This document shows positions 14,074-20,131 of a stretch of DNA of 21,682 nt, piece by piece. A program made the position numbers and the translations under genes. Each line of letters opens with the position of its first letter. The stretch's first letter is position 1. The notes beneath the pieces were generated by a model. That model was given only the letters and a program-made list of their open reading frames with translations. It made no database searches and had not been told where the DNA came from. The stretch covers positions 1 to 21,682 of IMG/VR virus record IMGVR_UViG_3300009124_000117. One strand, written 5' to 3'. The stretch is from a virus.

Positions 14074-15303
14074 TTATGCGCTGTACTGCGCTATGTCTCC
14101 GTCTAACTCACAGGTGATACGTCCGTGCCACCCACCGTCGAGCTTGTTCTTAGCAATAGTTAAGTACCGTGTCAAGTCCTCATCTGAGTCAACACCTTCG
14201 ACTTGTCTGTTCTTAGAGATCAAGATCATCAGGTCAGCCTCAGCAGCCTTGCCTGTCTTACTGCCCTCCATCATAGACATATCAGGTTGCACTACACCCT
14301 CAGCTACAGCACTCAGCTGTGACATCCAGATCACTGCACAGTCGTATAGCTTGGCGATGTTACGTGCGTGGATAGCTGCATCCTTCAAGTAGATGTCTGA
14401 CTTATCACCAGTACGATTAGCGAACTTGTCACCCATATCAAGTACTACAATGTCAGGACGGTAGCTCTTCACTACAGCTTCAACCCAGTTCATATCTTTG
14501 CCTGTGCTGTCCTTCATCTGTACGTTCTTCTTGACCTCGTTGTACCGTGTCAGTGCAAGAGCTTTGTTCTCTACGATCTGCTTTATATTCATACCCGATG
14601 ATGCCTGTACGTAACGTGCAGCTACACGTACATACTTCTCTTCGTTGGTAAGCACAAGGCACTTAGCTCCCTGATGTGCGAAGCCATTCGGTGCAGCGAT
14701 AAGAGATGCGTGGAATGTAGTCTTGCCTGTGTTAGGACGTGCACCCACCATCACTAAGTGACCACCACTGATACCCTCGACACGTTGTCGCAGGCTAGGG
14801 ATGTTCATCTTCCACTGTGTCTCAATCTGAATACCATCAAGCACAGTGTCTAGCTCAATGTCCTCGAATTTGATGTTGAGGTTGGGCGTGAAGTTATCCT
14901 TGTAATCGTCAAGCAATGTACGTAACGACTCCAAGTTATTCTCTTCGCCATTCACATACTTGAACCCAAGGTTAGCTACCTTCTCACCTACGTGCTGTTG
15001 AAACAGACGAGACATAACCTCAGTAGCAATCTCTTGGTGCATAGGCTGCTCGTTCTCAATCTTCTGGAACAGCTGCTTGTATGTCTCCTTGTTAGCTGTA
15101 GTCATAGTACGGTTAGCTGTGAAGAACAACGACTCCAGTTCAGCAGGGCTGACTGACTTATCGTACACATCCATAGCTTGATCCAAGGCTTGCTTGATCT
15201 TACGCATATCTTTAGTGAACAACTCATCAGGACAACGTATGCCTTTGTGGTTGTCGTAGAACTCTTTGTCTAACAGAGTACGTAGTAACGCTGTCTCACT
15301 CAT
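14074..15303 (-). CDS. dnaB: Replicative DNA helicase, DnaB/gp4C-like
   Basis: 409 aa. A helical N-terminal domain (residues 1-140), which in DnaB proteins contacts primase, is followed by a RecA-like ATPase. Walker A is GARPNTGKTT at 187-196, Walker B is IVVLDMGD with D289, the H3 glutamine is WMSQLS (Q329), and a C-terminal N-K-x-x-x-G-G-x-x-G segment fits the ring helicase core. It should unwind DNA 5'-3' ahead of the polymerase. In T7 the primase and helicase are fused; here they are separate genes with ThyX and two small genes between them. The ATG has GAGGAG nine bases upstream and overlaps the end of the small membrane-protein gene by eight bases. Confidence 0.92.
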   Translation of the reverse strand: MSETALLRTLLDKEFYDNHKGIRCPDELFTKDMRKIKQALDQAMDVYDKSVSPAELESLFFTANRTMTTANKETYKQLFQKIENEQPMHQEIATEVMSRLFQQHVGEKVANLGFKYVNGEENNLESLRTLLDDYKDNFTPNLNIKFEDIELDTVLDGIQIETQWKMNIPSLRQRVEGISGGHLVMVGARPNTGKTTFHASLIAAPNGFAHQGAKCLVLTNEEKYVRVAARYVQASSGMNIKQIVENKALALTRYNEVKKNVQMKDSTGKDMNWVEAVVKSYRPDIVVLDMGDKFANRTGDKSDIYLKDAAIHARNIAKLYDCAVIWMSQLSAVAEGVVQPDMSMMEGSKTGKAAEADLMILISKNRQVEGVDSDEDLTRYLTIAKNKLDGGWHGRITCELDGDIAQYSA

Positions 15304-15496
15304 CGTCGTAGTCTCCTCTACTTCGTAGTACTAAGTCTTCTAGTACAGTCAGCACTGTAATGAAAGGCCAAGTTAAGGCCAGCCATATGTGTGCGTTAGG
15401 TCTTTCTTGGTCAGCTGCATCTGTAATGTACAGCAGTAGTATAGCACCCAGGCCATACATAACTAACAACCCATAGATAAAATGTAAGTCTAACAA
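15296..15496 (-). CDS. Small two-helix membrane protein (66 aa)
   Basis: Two hydrophobic segments, residues about 6-24 (F-I-Y-G-L-L-V-M-Y-G-L-G) and 36-55 (I-W-L-A-L-T-W-P-F), are joined by a polar loop, with a charged tail ending DYDDE. I chose the TTG at 15496 because AAGGAG lies eight bases upstream. The longer GTG start at 15523 has no ribosome site, and an ATG at 15460 would cut the first helix. It overlaps the ThyX stop by seven bases and the helicase start by eight. The function is unknown. A holin-like or host-membrane-modifying role is possible, but its place among replication genes argues against a dedicated lysis protein. Confidence 0.7.
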   Translation of the reverse strand: MLDLHFIYGLLVMYGLGAILLLYITDAADQERPNAHIWLALTWPFITVLTVLEDLVLRSRGDYDDE

Positions 15497-16149
15497 TATG
15501 CGTACTCCTTCAATGCATCCCACGATACAGGGTATATCTTCTGCATCACTACGTCTATCTGCTCAGCTACGATACGTGTCTCTGCCTGAGTGTCTTCCTT
15601 TAGGCGTAGTCCACACATCTTACTAAAGGCAAAAAGTGTACCTGACCAGTACCACTCTGTCATCATACTCTGTGGCAACACCATACGTGCTTGCTCTGGT
15701 GACACACCTTCGTTAAGCAACTGATCGTATGCTTGCCAAGCTTTCTCGTGATAGTATTCAATACCAAAGTTACTCTTGACCTGACCCTCACTGCCTTGCT
15801 TCTTATCAGCACTACGTCCACGCCATACATCAGGTGTATAGAACTCTGGTTCTTCATCGACGTAGCGACGACTGATCTCGTTCCAAGGCATATACTCGTG
15901 CTTCACAAGTTGACGTGCTACAAACACAGGTGCCTTGATGTGGAATGTAACAAACGTGTGATTGAATGGTGACTTGTGTTGATGCTTAGCTAAGTAATGT
16001 ATTAGCTTAGCGTCTTTAGGTTTCAACACTAACTCCTCACCGTAGTGAATGCGTGGCATCCATTCGCTCTTCTTACCAAAGCTCACACGTGCTGCGTTAA
16101 CCACTGATAAGTCTGAACCCATATGATCTATGTAATTAACTTCTATCAT
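15490..16149 (-). CDS. thyX: Flavin-dependent thymidylate synthase ThyX (divergent signature)
   Basis: 219 aa from the ATG at 16149, which has GAGG nine to ten bases upstream. An in-frame TTG at 16170 is less likely. The protein has the ThyX core ARQLVKHEYMPWNEISRRY (residues 78-96), aligned with RHRxxSxNExSxRY, and the C-terminal Q-A-R-M-V-L-P-Q...T-E-W segment. The RHR triad reads K83-H84-E85 here, while N90, E91, S93 and R95 are kept. ThyX makes dTMP from dUMP using FAD, NADPH and methylene-tetrahydrofolate, and with the RNR feeds phage DNA synthesis. The start overlaps the stop of the 56-aa gene by four bases. Confidence 0.92.
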   Translation of the reverse strand: MIEVNYIDHMGSDLSVVNAARVSFGKKSEWMPRIHYGEELVLKPKDAKLIHYLAKHQHKSPFNHTFVTFHIKAPVFVARQLVKHEYMPWNEISRRYVDEEPEFYTPDVWRGRSADKKQGSEGQVKSNFGIEYYHEKAWQAYDQLLNEGVSPEQARMVLPQSMMTEWYWSGTLFAFSKMCGLRLKEDTQAETRIVAEQIDVVMQKIYPVSWDALKEYAYC

Positions 16150-16316
16150 TTTACATTTACCTCTAAACAAATTACTGCTTCGCCTTGATGTGTGACTAGT
16201 ACCTGAGCCTCATCTAAAGCTTGAATGCATTCCTCTTTCTTAGCGTAGTTGTTTATCTGATAATACTCTACGCCTTGGCTGTTGGTCATTTGAAACCAAA
16301 CTAAAACCCAAACCAT
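16146..16316 (-). CDS. Small hypothetical protein (56 aa)
   Basis: A short ORF beginning MVWVLVWFQMT and ending LEVNVK. It starts on the last base of the primase stop (TAATG), with AGGAG about ten bases upstream, and ends by sharing four bases with the ThyX ATG (ATGA). It fills a gap of about 165 bases that would otherwise be empty. The N-terminus is hydrophobic but short; the pattern of beta strand, helix (E-E-C-I-Q-A-L-D-E-A) and beta strand could form a small alpha/beta fold rather than a membrane segment. I do not recognise a named family, and the function is unknown. Confidence 0.75.
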   Translation of the reverse strand: MVWVLVWFQMTNSQGVEYYQINNYAKKEECIQALDEAQVLVTHQGEAVICLEVNVK

Positions 16317-17104
16317 TATAGCATCTCCTTTAGTCTCATTATATCATCTTGTACACCATACTTGATGTCGTCGTCAAGTAGTAATGCTCTTGTAGGTAGG
16401 CCAGTCCATAGCTCTACCTCTCGCTTGTATTGCAAGGTCTTGTGTGTAGCGTCCCTGTCTAACGCTATAACTACCTCACGAAACTCACCCAAGTGTTTCA
16501 TTATTGTAACATTAAGTGATGTACCTAGTATGGCAAACCCTACTGCGCTGGGTGCAAAGTGTGACACTTTTATCGCACTTATCACATCCTCAACTACTAC
16601 AGCTACATCTGCATCAGGGTTCACTCGCTTAGTAAAGAAGTCAGCCTGGCCTGAGTAGCGATACCATTTAGGTACAGCACCATCAAGCGCACGGCCTACA
16701 GCATCCAGTAGCCTACCGTTGTAGTGGATAGGGAACACAGCACGTCTGTCCTTCACGTCATACATCAAGCCCTCGTGATGCAGGTCATACTGATCGACAA
16801 ACTTCTGTAACAAAACGTGATCAGAAGTAGGCTGCACTACATATTCTGGATAAACTAAGGTCTGTAACTCTTTGTTTTCATTAGTGTTTCTAGGCTTAGC
16901 CATACGCAGTTTGAGTTCCTCAACAGTCATATCTGTAGAGTATGCACCCTTGAGTGAGCAGCTAAGCTTGAAGCAGTTGTACACGTAGTCACCCCCATCC
17001 TTGTAGCAGGTGAAGGTGTTACGTGATCTGCAGCTTGGGCAGTCAAGGCGTAGGGAATCCCCATCCTTTAAGTTAAGTGTATCTAGGAAGCCTCTGATAT
17101 TCAT
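16316..17104 (-). CDS. DNA primase, zinc-ribbon plus Toprim
   Basis: 262 aa. The N-terminal zinc ribbon has C22-x2-C25 and C44-x4-C49. The Toprim catalytic residues are E172 (VVEDVISAIK) and D216/D218 (VIALDRD). This is the primase half of T7 gp4 without a helicase domain, and the separate DnaB-type helicase is encoded three genes downstream. It should lay RNA primers at sites read by the zinc ribbon. The ATG at 17104 shares four bases with the integrase stop (ATGA), so it is translated in step with the recombinase. The length is slightly short of the T7 primase domain but has all core motifs. Confidence 0.92.
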   Translation of the reverse strand: MNIRGFLDTLNLKDGDSLRLDCPSCRSRNTFTCYKDGGDYVYNCFKLSCSLKGAYSTDMTVEELKLRMAKPRNTNENKELQTLVYPEYVVQPTSDHVLLQKFVDQYDLHHEGLMYDVKDRRAVFPIHYNGRLLDAVGRALDGAVPKWYRYSGQADFFTKRVNPDADVAVVVEDVISAIKVSHFAPSAVGFAILGTSLNVTIMKHLGEFREVVIALDRDATHKTLQYKREVELWTGLPTRALLLDDDIKYGVQDDIMRLKEML

Positions 17105-18030
17105 TCAGTAATTCCTTTGCGTTTAGCTAGTGCAGCTGATGCACCGCTGAATGTGTTGACTAGGTAAGGCTTAACACTGGCAGGGTTCTGGTGTCCACTC
17201 ACCTGCATAATACCTATGAGATCAACGCCTGCCTCTGCCATCTCAGTTATAGCTGTACGGCGTAGGTCACGTGCTTGTAAGTCAGGGTCAAGTCCTGCTG
17301 CATCCTTCACACGATTGACGTAGTTGTGTATGTCAGTCTCACTGTATGGGTTGTAGCTGCCACTCTTAGGCTTGACGTGTGGTGCTACGTAGGGTTGGAA
17401 ACCGAAGTCTTCCTTCTGTTGTTCGAGCATACGAAGTAACCCATCATCAATAGGCAGGTGTACCTCAGCCCCACGCTTAGACTGTGTAATGTCTACACGC
17501 TCTTGGTCTAAGTCGATAGCATCCCACTGTAGCAGACGCATATCACCAATACGTTGACCCCACTCGTATGACATATGTACGATCAGACCTATGCTTCTGG
17601 ACCACCACTGCGAGTACGCTGTGTCTAGGAACAGTTGCACATCCTCACGTGACCACATCACACGGCGAGGCTTGTCAGTCTTACGCTTGAGCAGGGACAC
17701 TGGGTTGTACAAGATAGCCTCGTGCCTACGTGCCAGGTTGAACACGATACTCAGGCACGAAGCATTGTAGTTAGCAGCACGAGGGCCACTATCGTTTAGC
17801 CACTTGTCGTATGCAAACGTCACGTGCTTGAGGCTGATCCTGTTGAGCTTCATCTCACCCATAGGTCTACCACCCTGCACGTAGGTGTTAGACACCATAG
17901 CTAGCCTTGTCTCGTACTGCTTCTGTGTTGGACCAGATAGCTCAGCAAACGCAGGGCTGTGCAAGTATGCATCGACTGCAACCTTGAGCTTGTCAGTACC
18001 TTTTAAGTCTAGCTGTTTACGCTTCACCAT
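17101..18030 (-). CDS. int: Tyrosine recombinase / integrase
   Basis: 309 aa from the ATG at 18030, with GAGG six bases upstream; a longer TTG start at 18069 lacks a site. A helical SAM-like core-binding domain (residues 1-115) precedes the catalytic domain. Catalytic residues are R160 (WGQRIGDMR), K185 (QSKRG), R257 (RDLRRT), H280 (SGHQN) and Y289 (KPYLVNT). The box II His is replaced by R254, a change found in other phage integrases. Such enzymes integrate phage DNA or resolve concatemers and dimers. No repressor, excisionase or tRNA-like attP core is visible nearby. It is co-transcribed with the primase and the replication genes, which is unusual for a lysogeny integrase. Confidence 0.92.
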   Translation of the reverse strand: MVKRKQLDLKGTDKLKVAVDAYLHSPAFAELSGPTQKQYETRLAMVSNTYVQGGRPMGEMKLNRISLKHVTFAYDKWLNDSGPRAANYNASCLSIVFNLARRHEAILYNPVSLLKRKTDKPRRVMWSREDVQLFLDTAYSQWWSRSIGLIVHMSYEWGQRIGDMRLLQWDAIDLDQERVDITQSKRGAEVHLPIDDGLLRMLEQQKEDFGFQPYVAPHVKPKSGSYNPYSETDIHNYVNRVKDAAGLDPDLQARDLRRTAITEMAEAGVDLIGIMQVSGHQNPASVKPYLVNTFSGASAALAKRKGITE

Positions 18031-18263
18031 TTCTTCCTCACTTTCCAGTATGCCCAACACTCTACACAATGTCCTTGCCCCAGCGCAAGATCAATAAAGT
18101 ATACGATGTTAGGTTTCTTTTCCTTCTGCCACTGGTAGTTCCTTGCGCTGAACGTCTGATTGTTTTGTCCTCCGAGGATTACGTTTATCAGTACGCTCAG
18201 TGCTGTCAGTACTCGGCTCAGGTAGATTGCCAACCCAGTGTGTAACATCGTCAGTCGGGTCAT
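18024..18263 (-). CDS. Possible overlapping small protein in an alternative frame (79 aa)
   Basis: From the ATG at 18263 (GGAG six bases upstream) this frame reads through the gap before the integrase and stops at a TGA three bases past the integrase ATG, the same overlap geometry used elsewhere in this operon. It has a hydrophobic stretch (L-A-I-Y-L-S-R-V-L-T-A-L-S-V-L) and a C-terminal C-V-E-C-W-A-Y-W segment ending in basic residues. It overlaps the 60-aa gene at 18109-18291 in a different frame for about 155 bases. In the shared part its codons (CTG, CGA, GGA) are less typical of this phage than those of the 60-aa frame. It may be a true overlapping gene, the tail of a +1 frameshift product, or chance. 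Confidence 0.35.
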   Translation of the reverse strand: MTRLTMLHTGLAIYLSRVLTALSVLINVILGGQNNQTFSARNYQWQKEKKPNIVYFIDLALGQGHCVECWAYWKVRKKW

Positions 18264-18291
18264 CATCTTCTCCATCGTCTGTCATCATCAT
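18109..18291 (-). CDS. Small acidic/basic hydrophilic protein (60 aa)
   Basis: It begins Met-Met-Met at 18291, with GGAG ten bases upstream overlapping the stop of the 29-aa gene. The N-terminus is strongly acidic (DDGEDDDPTDD) and the second half is basic and Thr/Arg rich, so the chain is probably disordered. Codon use matches the phage (CGT, ACT, GAT). No family is recognised. It ends 78 bases before the integrase start, the largest gap in this part of the operon, which the alternative frame at 18024-18263 would fill. Confidence 0.55.
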   Translation of the reverse strand: MMMTDDGEDDDPTDDVTHWVGNLPEPSTDSTERTDKRNPRRTKQSDVQRKELPVAEGKET

Positions 18292-18293
18292 AG

Positions 18294-18383
18294 TTAAAAT
18301 ACTCCAAAGCCTAGACCAAAGGTAACCCACGCCATCAATGCGATGGCGCAGTACAACAGTAGGTCTTTAAAAATTTGGAACAT
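18294..18383 (-). CDS. Tiny single-helix membrane protein (29 aa)
   Basis: The ATG at 18383 has AGGGGG six bases upstream, one of the strongest ribosome sites in the arm, and overlaps the end of the 60-aa gene upstream by 17 bases. The product, beginning MFQIFKDLLLYC, is one hydrophobic helix ending in Gly/Phe-rich residues, so it should sit in the inner membrane. Very small early membrane proteins are common in phages, with varied or unknown roles. No family is recognised. Confidence 0.55.
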   Translation of the reverse strand: MFQIFKDLLLYCAIALMAWVTFGLGFGVF

Positions 18384-18549
18384 ACAGTTCCCCCTTGTCA
18401 CGTAGTGCATCAATGTGGCGTAGCTCTTGACGTAAGGCATCAGCCTCATCGAACTCACCGTCCCAATCAGCGTCATCAATAGCACGTGCTACACGATTGT
18501 GCTCCTCATTGATAGGTGACAAACGTGGATCATCATAGTTGTTAGGCAT
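18367..18549 (-). CDS. Small helical protein (60 aa), UVR-motif-like
   Basis: The ATG at 18549 is chosen for AGGAG seven bases upstream; longer in-frame starts lie inside the upstream gene without a site. It overlaps the stop of the 161-aa gene by eight bases. Residues about 21-45 (A-I-D-D-A-D-W-D-G-E-F-D-E-A-D-A-L-R-Q-E-L) follow the rhythm of the UVR/UvrB-UvrC interaction helix hairpin (acidic-Phe-Asp-x-Ala-x-x-Leu-Arg). This resemblance is weak and may reflect only an acidic helix pair. Function unknown. Confidence 0.65.
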   Translation of the reverse strand: MPNNYDDPRLSPINEEHNRVARAIDDADWDGEFDEADALRQELRHIDALRDKGELYVPNF

Positions 18550-19027
18550 CTTCATACTCCTCTTGGTATTCTTTCCAGTTCTCATAGTCATCATCTAAAC
18601 CCCACTCAGAGATAAGATCATTGGGTATATCATTAGCCCAATCATCATTAGTATAGTCTACTTCGTAGCAACTGTCTTCATCTAAATCATACAGACCTAC
18701 AAAGCACATACCTGGCTCATAGTATGACGCAGATATCTTGATGTCGTGTATCTCCTGAGCATTACGATACGCTGCAATAGGTGGACTCCACGCAGTGTCA
18801 AAGCTTAGGTAAGCAAAGTAGTCACCTTCTATCTCTTCAGGTCCATCGACAGTAGCTTCTCTGACCTCCCACTTAGTACCCCATTCTTCCCACGCTTTAC
18901 CGTAGTCCCACTCACCAATAGGGTTAAGGAACTCTAGTAGTTTATCTTCTTGAGCAGCAGCAACCAGAGCATCCATCTTCTCTTTGGTTCCACTGACAGT
19001 GATTGTATTCATACACCAGTTAGGCAT
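18542..19027 (-). CDS. YubB/DUF1281-type ferredoxin-like-fold protein (161 aa)
   Basis: It begins MPNWCMNTITVSG, the hallmark N-terminus of the Api92/YubB (DUF1281) family found on phages and conjugative plasmids, followed by D-A-L-V-A-A-A, an L-N-P-I-G-E-W motif, and a W-G-T-K-W segment. The second half is very acidic (about residues 110-161: DLDEDSCYEVDY, DDDYENW). The family fold is predicted ferredoxin-like, and the role is unknown; acidic DNA-mimic behaviour could be imagined but is not shown. The ATG has GGAG seven bases upstream and overlaps the previous gene by eight bases. Confidence 0.82.
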   Translation of the reverse strand: MPNWCMNTITVSGTKEKMDALVAAAQEDKLLEFLNPIGEWDYGKAWEEWGTKWEVREATVDGPEEIEGDYFAYLSFDTAWSPPIAAYRNAQEIHDIKISASYYEPGMCFVGLYDLDEDSCYEVDYTNDDWANDIPNDLISEWGLDDDYENWKEYQEEYEDA

Positions 19028-19307
19028 TGTTGTTCTCCTTTACATATTCTATTACTTCTAAGTTATACCCTGATGCTAAACCATCTAGTGCCATACGCTG
19101 TACACAGGTTGGATGATCTAAGTTAAACCAATCATCAGGAATGTGATACTGTAGCTGCTCCTTCTGTGTGTCAAGTAGTATCTCTACCAAACCACGGTCT
19201 GTGATGTCCCAACGAAAGTAGTGTAGGTCATACGATGCAGTGTGGTGCTTCCTACCTAAGATGAGTGTGATAGATGCTACTGCATCTACTATGTCATACG
19301 GTTCCAT
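19020..19307 (-). CDS. Hypothetical protein (95 aa)
   Basis: The ATG at 19307 has AAGGA eight bases upstream, within the leader AAGGATACACAAGATG, which resembles the leader before the 293-aa putative ssDNA-binding protein. The protein has mixed alpha/beta character (S-I-T-L-I-L-G-R, then a His/Tyr-rich strand) and one cysteine; no known motif. A UUCG-loop hairpin lies between it and the preceding gene, so its translation or mRNA stability may be set separately from its neighbours. Confidence 0.75.
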   Translation of the reverse strand: MEPYDIVDAVASITLILGRKHHTASYDLHYFRWDITDRGLVEILLDTQKEQLQYHIPDDWFNLDHPTCVQRMALDGLASGYNLEVIEYVKENNNA

Positions 19308-19332
19308 CTTGTGTATCCTTGTTAGTTGAGGC

Positions 19333-19346
19333 GGGGCCGAAGCCCC
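19333..19346 (-). other. Intergenic UUCG-tetraloop hairpin
   Basis: On the minus strand GGGGC-TTCG-GCCCC forms a 5-bp GC stem with a C(UUCG)G tetraloop, an exceptionally stable RNA hairpin. It starts six bases after the stop of the 76-aa gene and ends 25 bases before the next ATG. No T-run follows, so it is more likely an RNA-stabilising or processing element than a full terminator. Confidence 0.7.
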
Positions 19347-19352
19347 ACTAGT

Positions 19353-19583
19353 TTAGCCTGCAAAGTGACGCACCTTACGTGAGCCACGCTTGTTGCCAGA
19401 CTGCTCTACATATACGCTGAGCTTGCCGAAGTGGTAGCCTGTCATACATACACCGTGCTGTATGCCATAGCGTTTGTGTGAGCGAGGCTTACGCTTACGT
19501 GCTAGACCTTTGATGCCTGCGAAGTTAAAGCGGAAGCCAGTAGTGCCATCGTTAAGTGGTTTAGTTGCGAAACATACAAACAT
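19353..19583 (-). CDS. Small basic hypothetical protein (76 aa)
   Basis: Strongly basic, with a cluster at residues about 25-39 (K-G-L-A-R-K-R-K-P-R-S-H-K-R-Y) and a basic C-terminus, which suggests nucleic-acid or ribosome binding. No known domain is recognised. The ATG at 19583 has AGGAG eight bases upstream and shares one base with the stop of the 44-aa gene (TAATG). A stable hairpin follows its stop. Confidence 0.72.
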   Translation of the reverse strand: MFVCFATKPLNDGTTGFRFNFAGIKGLARKRKPRSHKRYGIQHGVCMTGYHFGKLSVYVEQSGNKRGSRKVRHFAG

Positions 19584-19717
19584 TATTTTGTCTCCTTTAG
19601 TGCTGTACGAATTTCAGATAGTAAGTTCTTGAGTTCTGCGTTGTTAGCCATACGAGTGTTAGGCAATAGTTTCTCACACATATCAAGTATCTTCAGGTTT
19701 AGTTGTTTAGTAATCAT
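19583..19717 (-). CDS. Small helical hypothetical protein (44 aa)
   Basis: A short ORF beginning MITKQLNLKILDMCEK and ending ALKETK, almost entirely amphipathic helix. It shares four bases with the stop of the 99-aa gene (ATGA) and one with the start of the 76-aa gene (TAATG), and has GAGG about nine bases upstream of its ATG. It fills the gap between them exactly. No family is recognised; the evidence is operon fit and codon use. Confidence 0.68.
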   Translation of the reverse strand: MITKQLNLKILDMCEKLLPNTRMANNAELKNLLSEIRTALKETK

Positions 19718-20013
19718 TTGTCAAGCCCTCCGTCTATGACAATAAGTTTAGGTTTGTAAGCAGCCTTGGATACAGGACGTATGAGTTCGTGTCTGTACTC
19801 AAGGAACCTATCGTAGTCGTACTCATCAAGTCTTAACTTCGGACGGTCCGAAGATAGATCAAACCAAGCGAAGTTGAACAGGGTTTCAAGCAATGCAAGC
19901 ATACGTATGCCTGACTGCTCAGTCTTACACGCTGTAATGAGGTACCTGTTGTCGTCTATGATCTCGCTGAGATAGCGTGTATCCTCGTCCATCTCGTCCA
20001 TATTGATCGTCAT
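19714..20013 (-). CDS. Hypothetical acidic protein (99 aa)
   Basis: The ATG at 20013 has AGGAG eight bases upstream within a leader ending AATACACAATG. The protein is rich in Asp, Glu, Tyr and Leu, with a long helix in the middle (M-L-A-L-L-E-T-L-F-N-F-A-W-F) and no cysteine cluster. It contains the second copy of the 18-base repeat, translated as SSDRP at residues about 54-58. The first 89 bases overlap the end of the 68-aa gene in another frame. Function unknown. Confidence 0.72.
   Translation of the reverse strand: MTINMDEMDEDTRYLSEIIDDNRYLITACKTEQSGIRMLALLETLFNFAWFDLSSDRPKLRLDEYDYDRFLEYRHELIRPVSKAAYKPKLIVIDGGLDK
19837..19856 (-). repeat. 18-base repeat, copy 2 (early arm), with extended palindrome
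   Basis: The minus strand reads TATCTTCGGACCGTCCGA over 19839-19856, identical to 2357-2374 on the plus strand. Here the inverted repeat is longer: CTTCGGAC-C-GTCCGAAG over 19837-19853, with perfect 8-bp arms. In RNA it could form a 6-bp stem with a 5-base loop. It lies inside the 99-aa gene. Confidence 0.9.
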
Positions 20014-20131
20014 TGTGTATTCTCCTCACATCTACGTTGTAATGTCTTAGCTTCTTGAGTGTACCATCTATGCGACACTCAGGTACAGTCGCTACGAATA
20101 CCTTATCTATATACACTTCATACATATTCAT
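19925..20131 (-). CDS. Small hypothetical protein (68 aa)
   Basis: The ATG at 20131 has AGGAG six bases upstream, inside the 3' end of the 135-aa gene. The first 40 residues (MNMYEVYIDKVFVATVPECR...) look like a small beta-alpha fold. The C-terminal 30 residues, which overlap the 99-aa gene, are basic and less ordered. An 89-base overlap is long for this operon, yet both starts have strong ribosome sites. No family is recognised. Confidence 0.65.
   Translation of the reverse strand: MNMYEVYIDKVFVATVPECRIDGTLKKLRHYNVDVRRIHNDDQYGRDGRGYTLSQRDHRRQQVPHYSV

Noticed and set aside
14149-14177. TTGACA-17-TAAGAA on the minus strand inside the helicase gene
   Set aside because: Poor -10, internal to a coding region, and no gene start suitably placed downstream of it.
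12420-14392. Plus-strand open frames of up to 144 codons (for example 12420-12812 and 13958-14392) opposite polymerase and helicase
   Set aside because: They lie antisense to genes with full catalytic motifs, have no ribosome sites or family features, and their composition mirrors the opposite strand.
16315-16323. Extended -10-like TGCTATAAT on the minus strand ahead of the 56-aa gene and ThyX
   Set aside because: No -35 box at a suitable distance, and the bases are already fixed by the primase stop and the next ATG (TAATG). A weak promoter cannot be excluded.
18031-18108. Gap upstream of the integrase considered as attP
   Set aside because: No tRNA-like 3' sequence, flanking direct repeats or arm-type sites could be seen. 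The gap is better explained by the alternative reading frame.
19695-19724. TTGACA on the minus strand at 19719-19724 with a 17-base spacer to TAAACC
   Set aside because: The -10 matches at only three positions and the site lies within overlapping coding sequence, so it is most likely chance.
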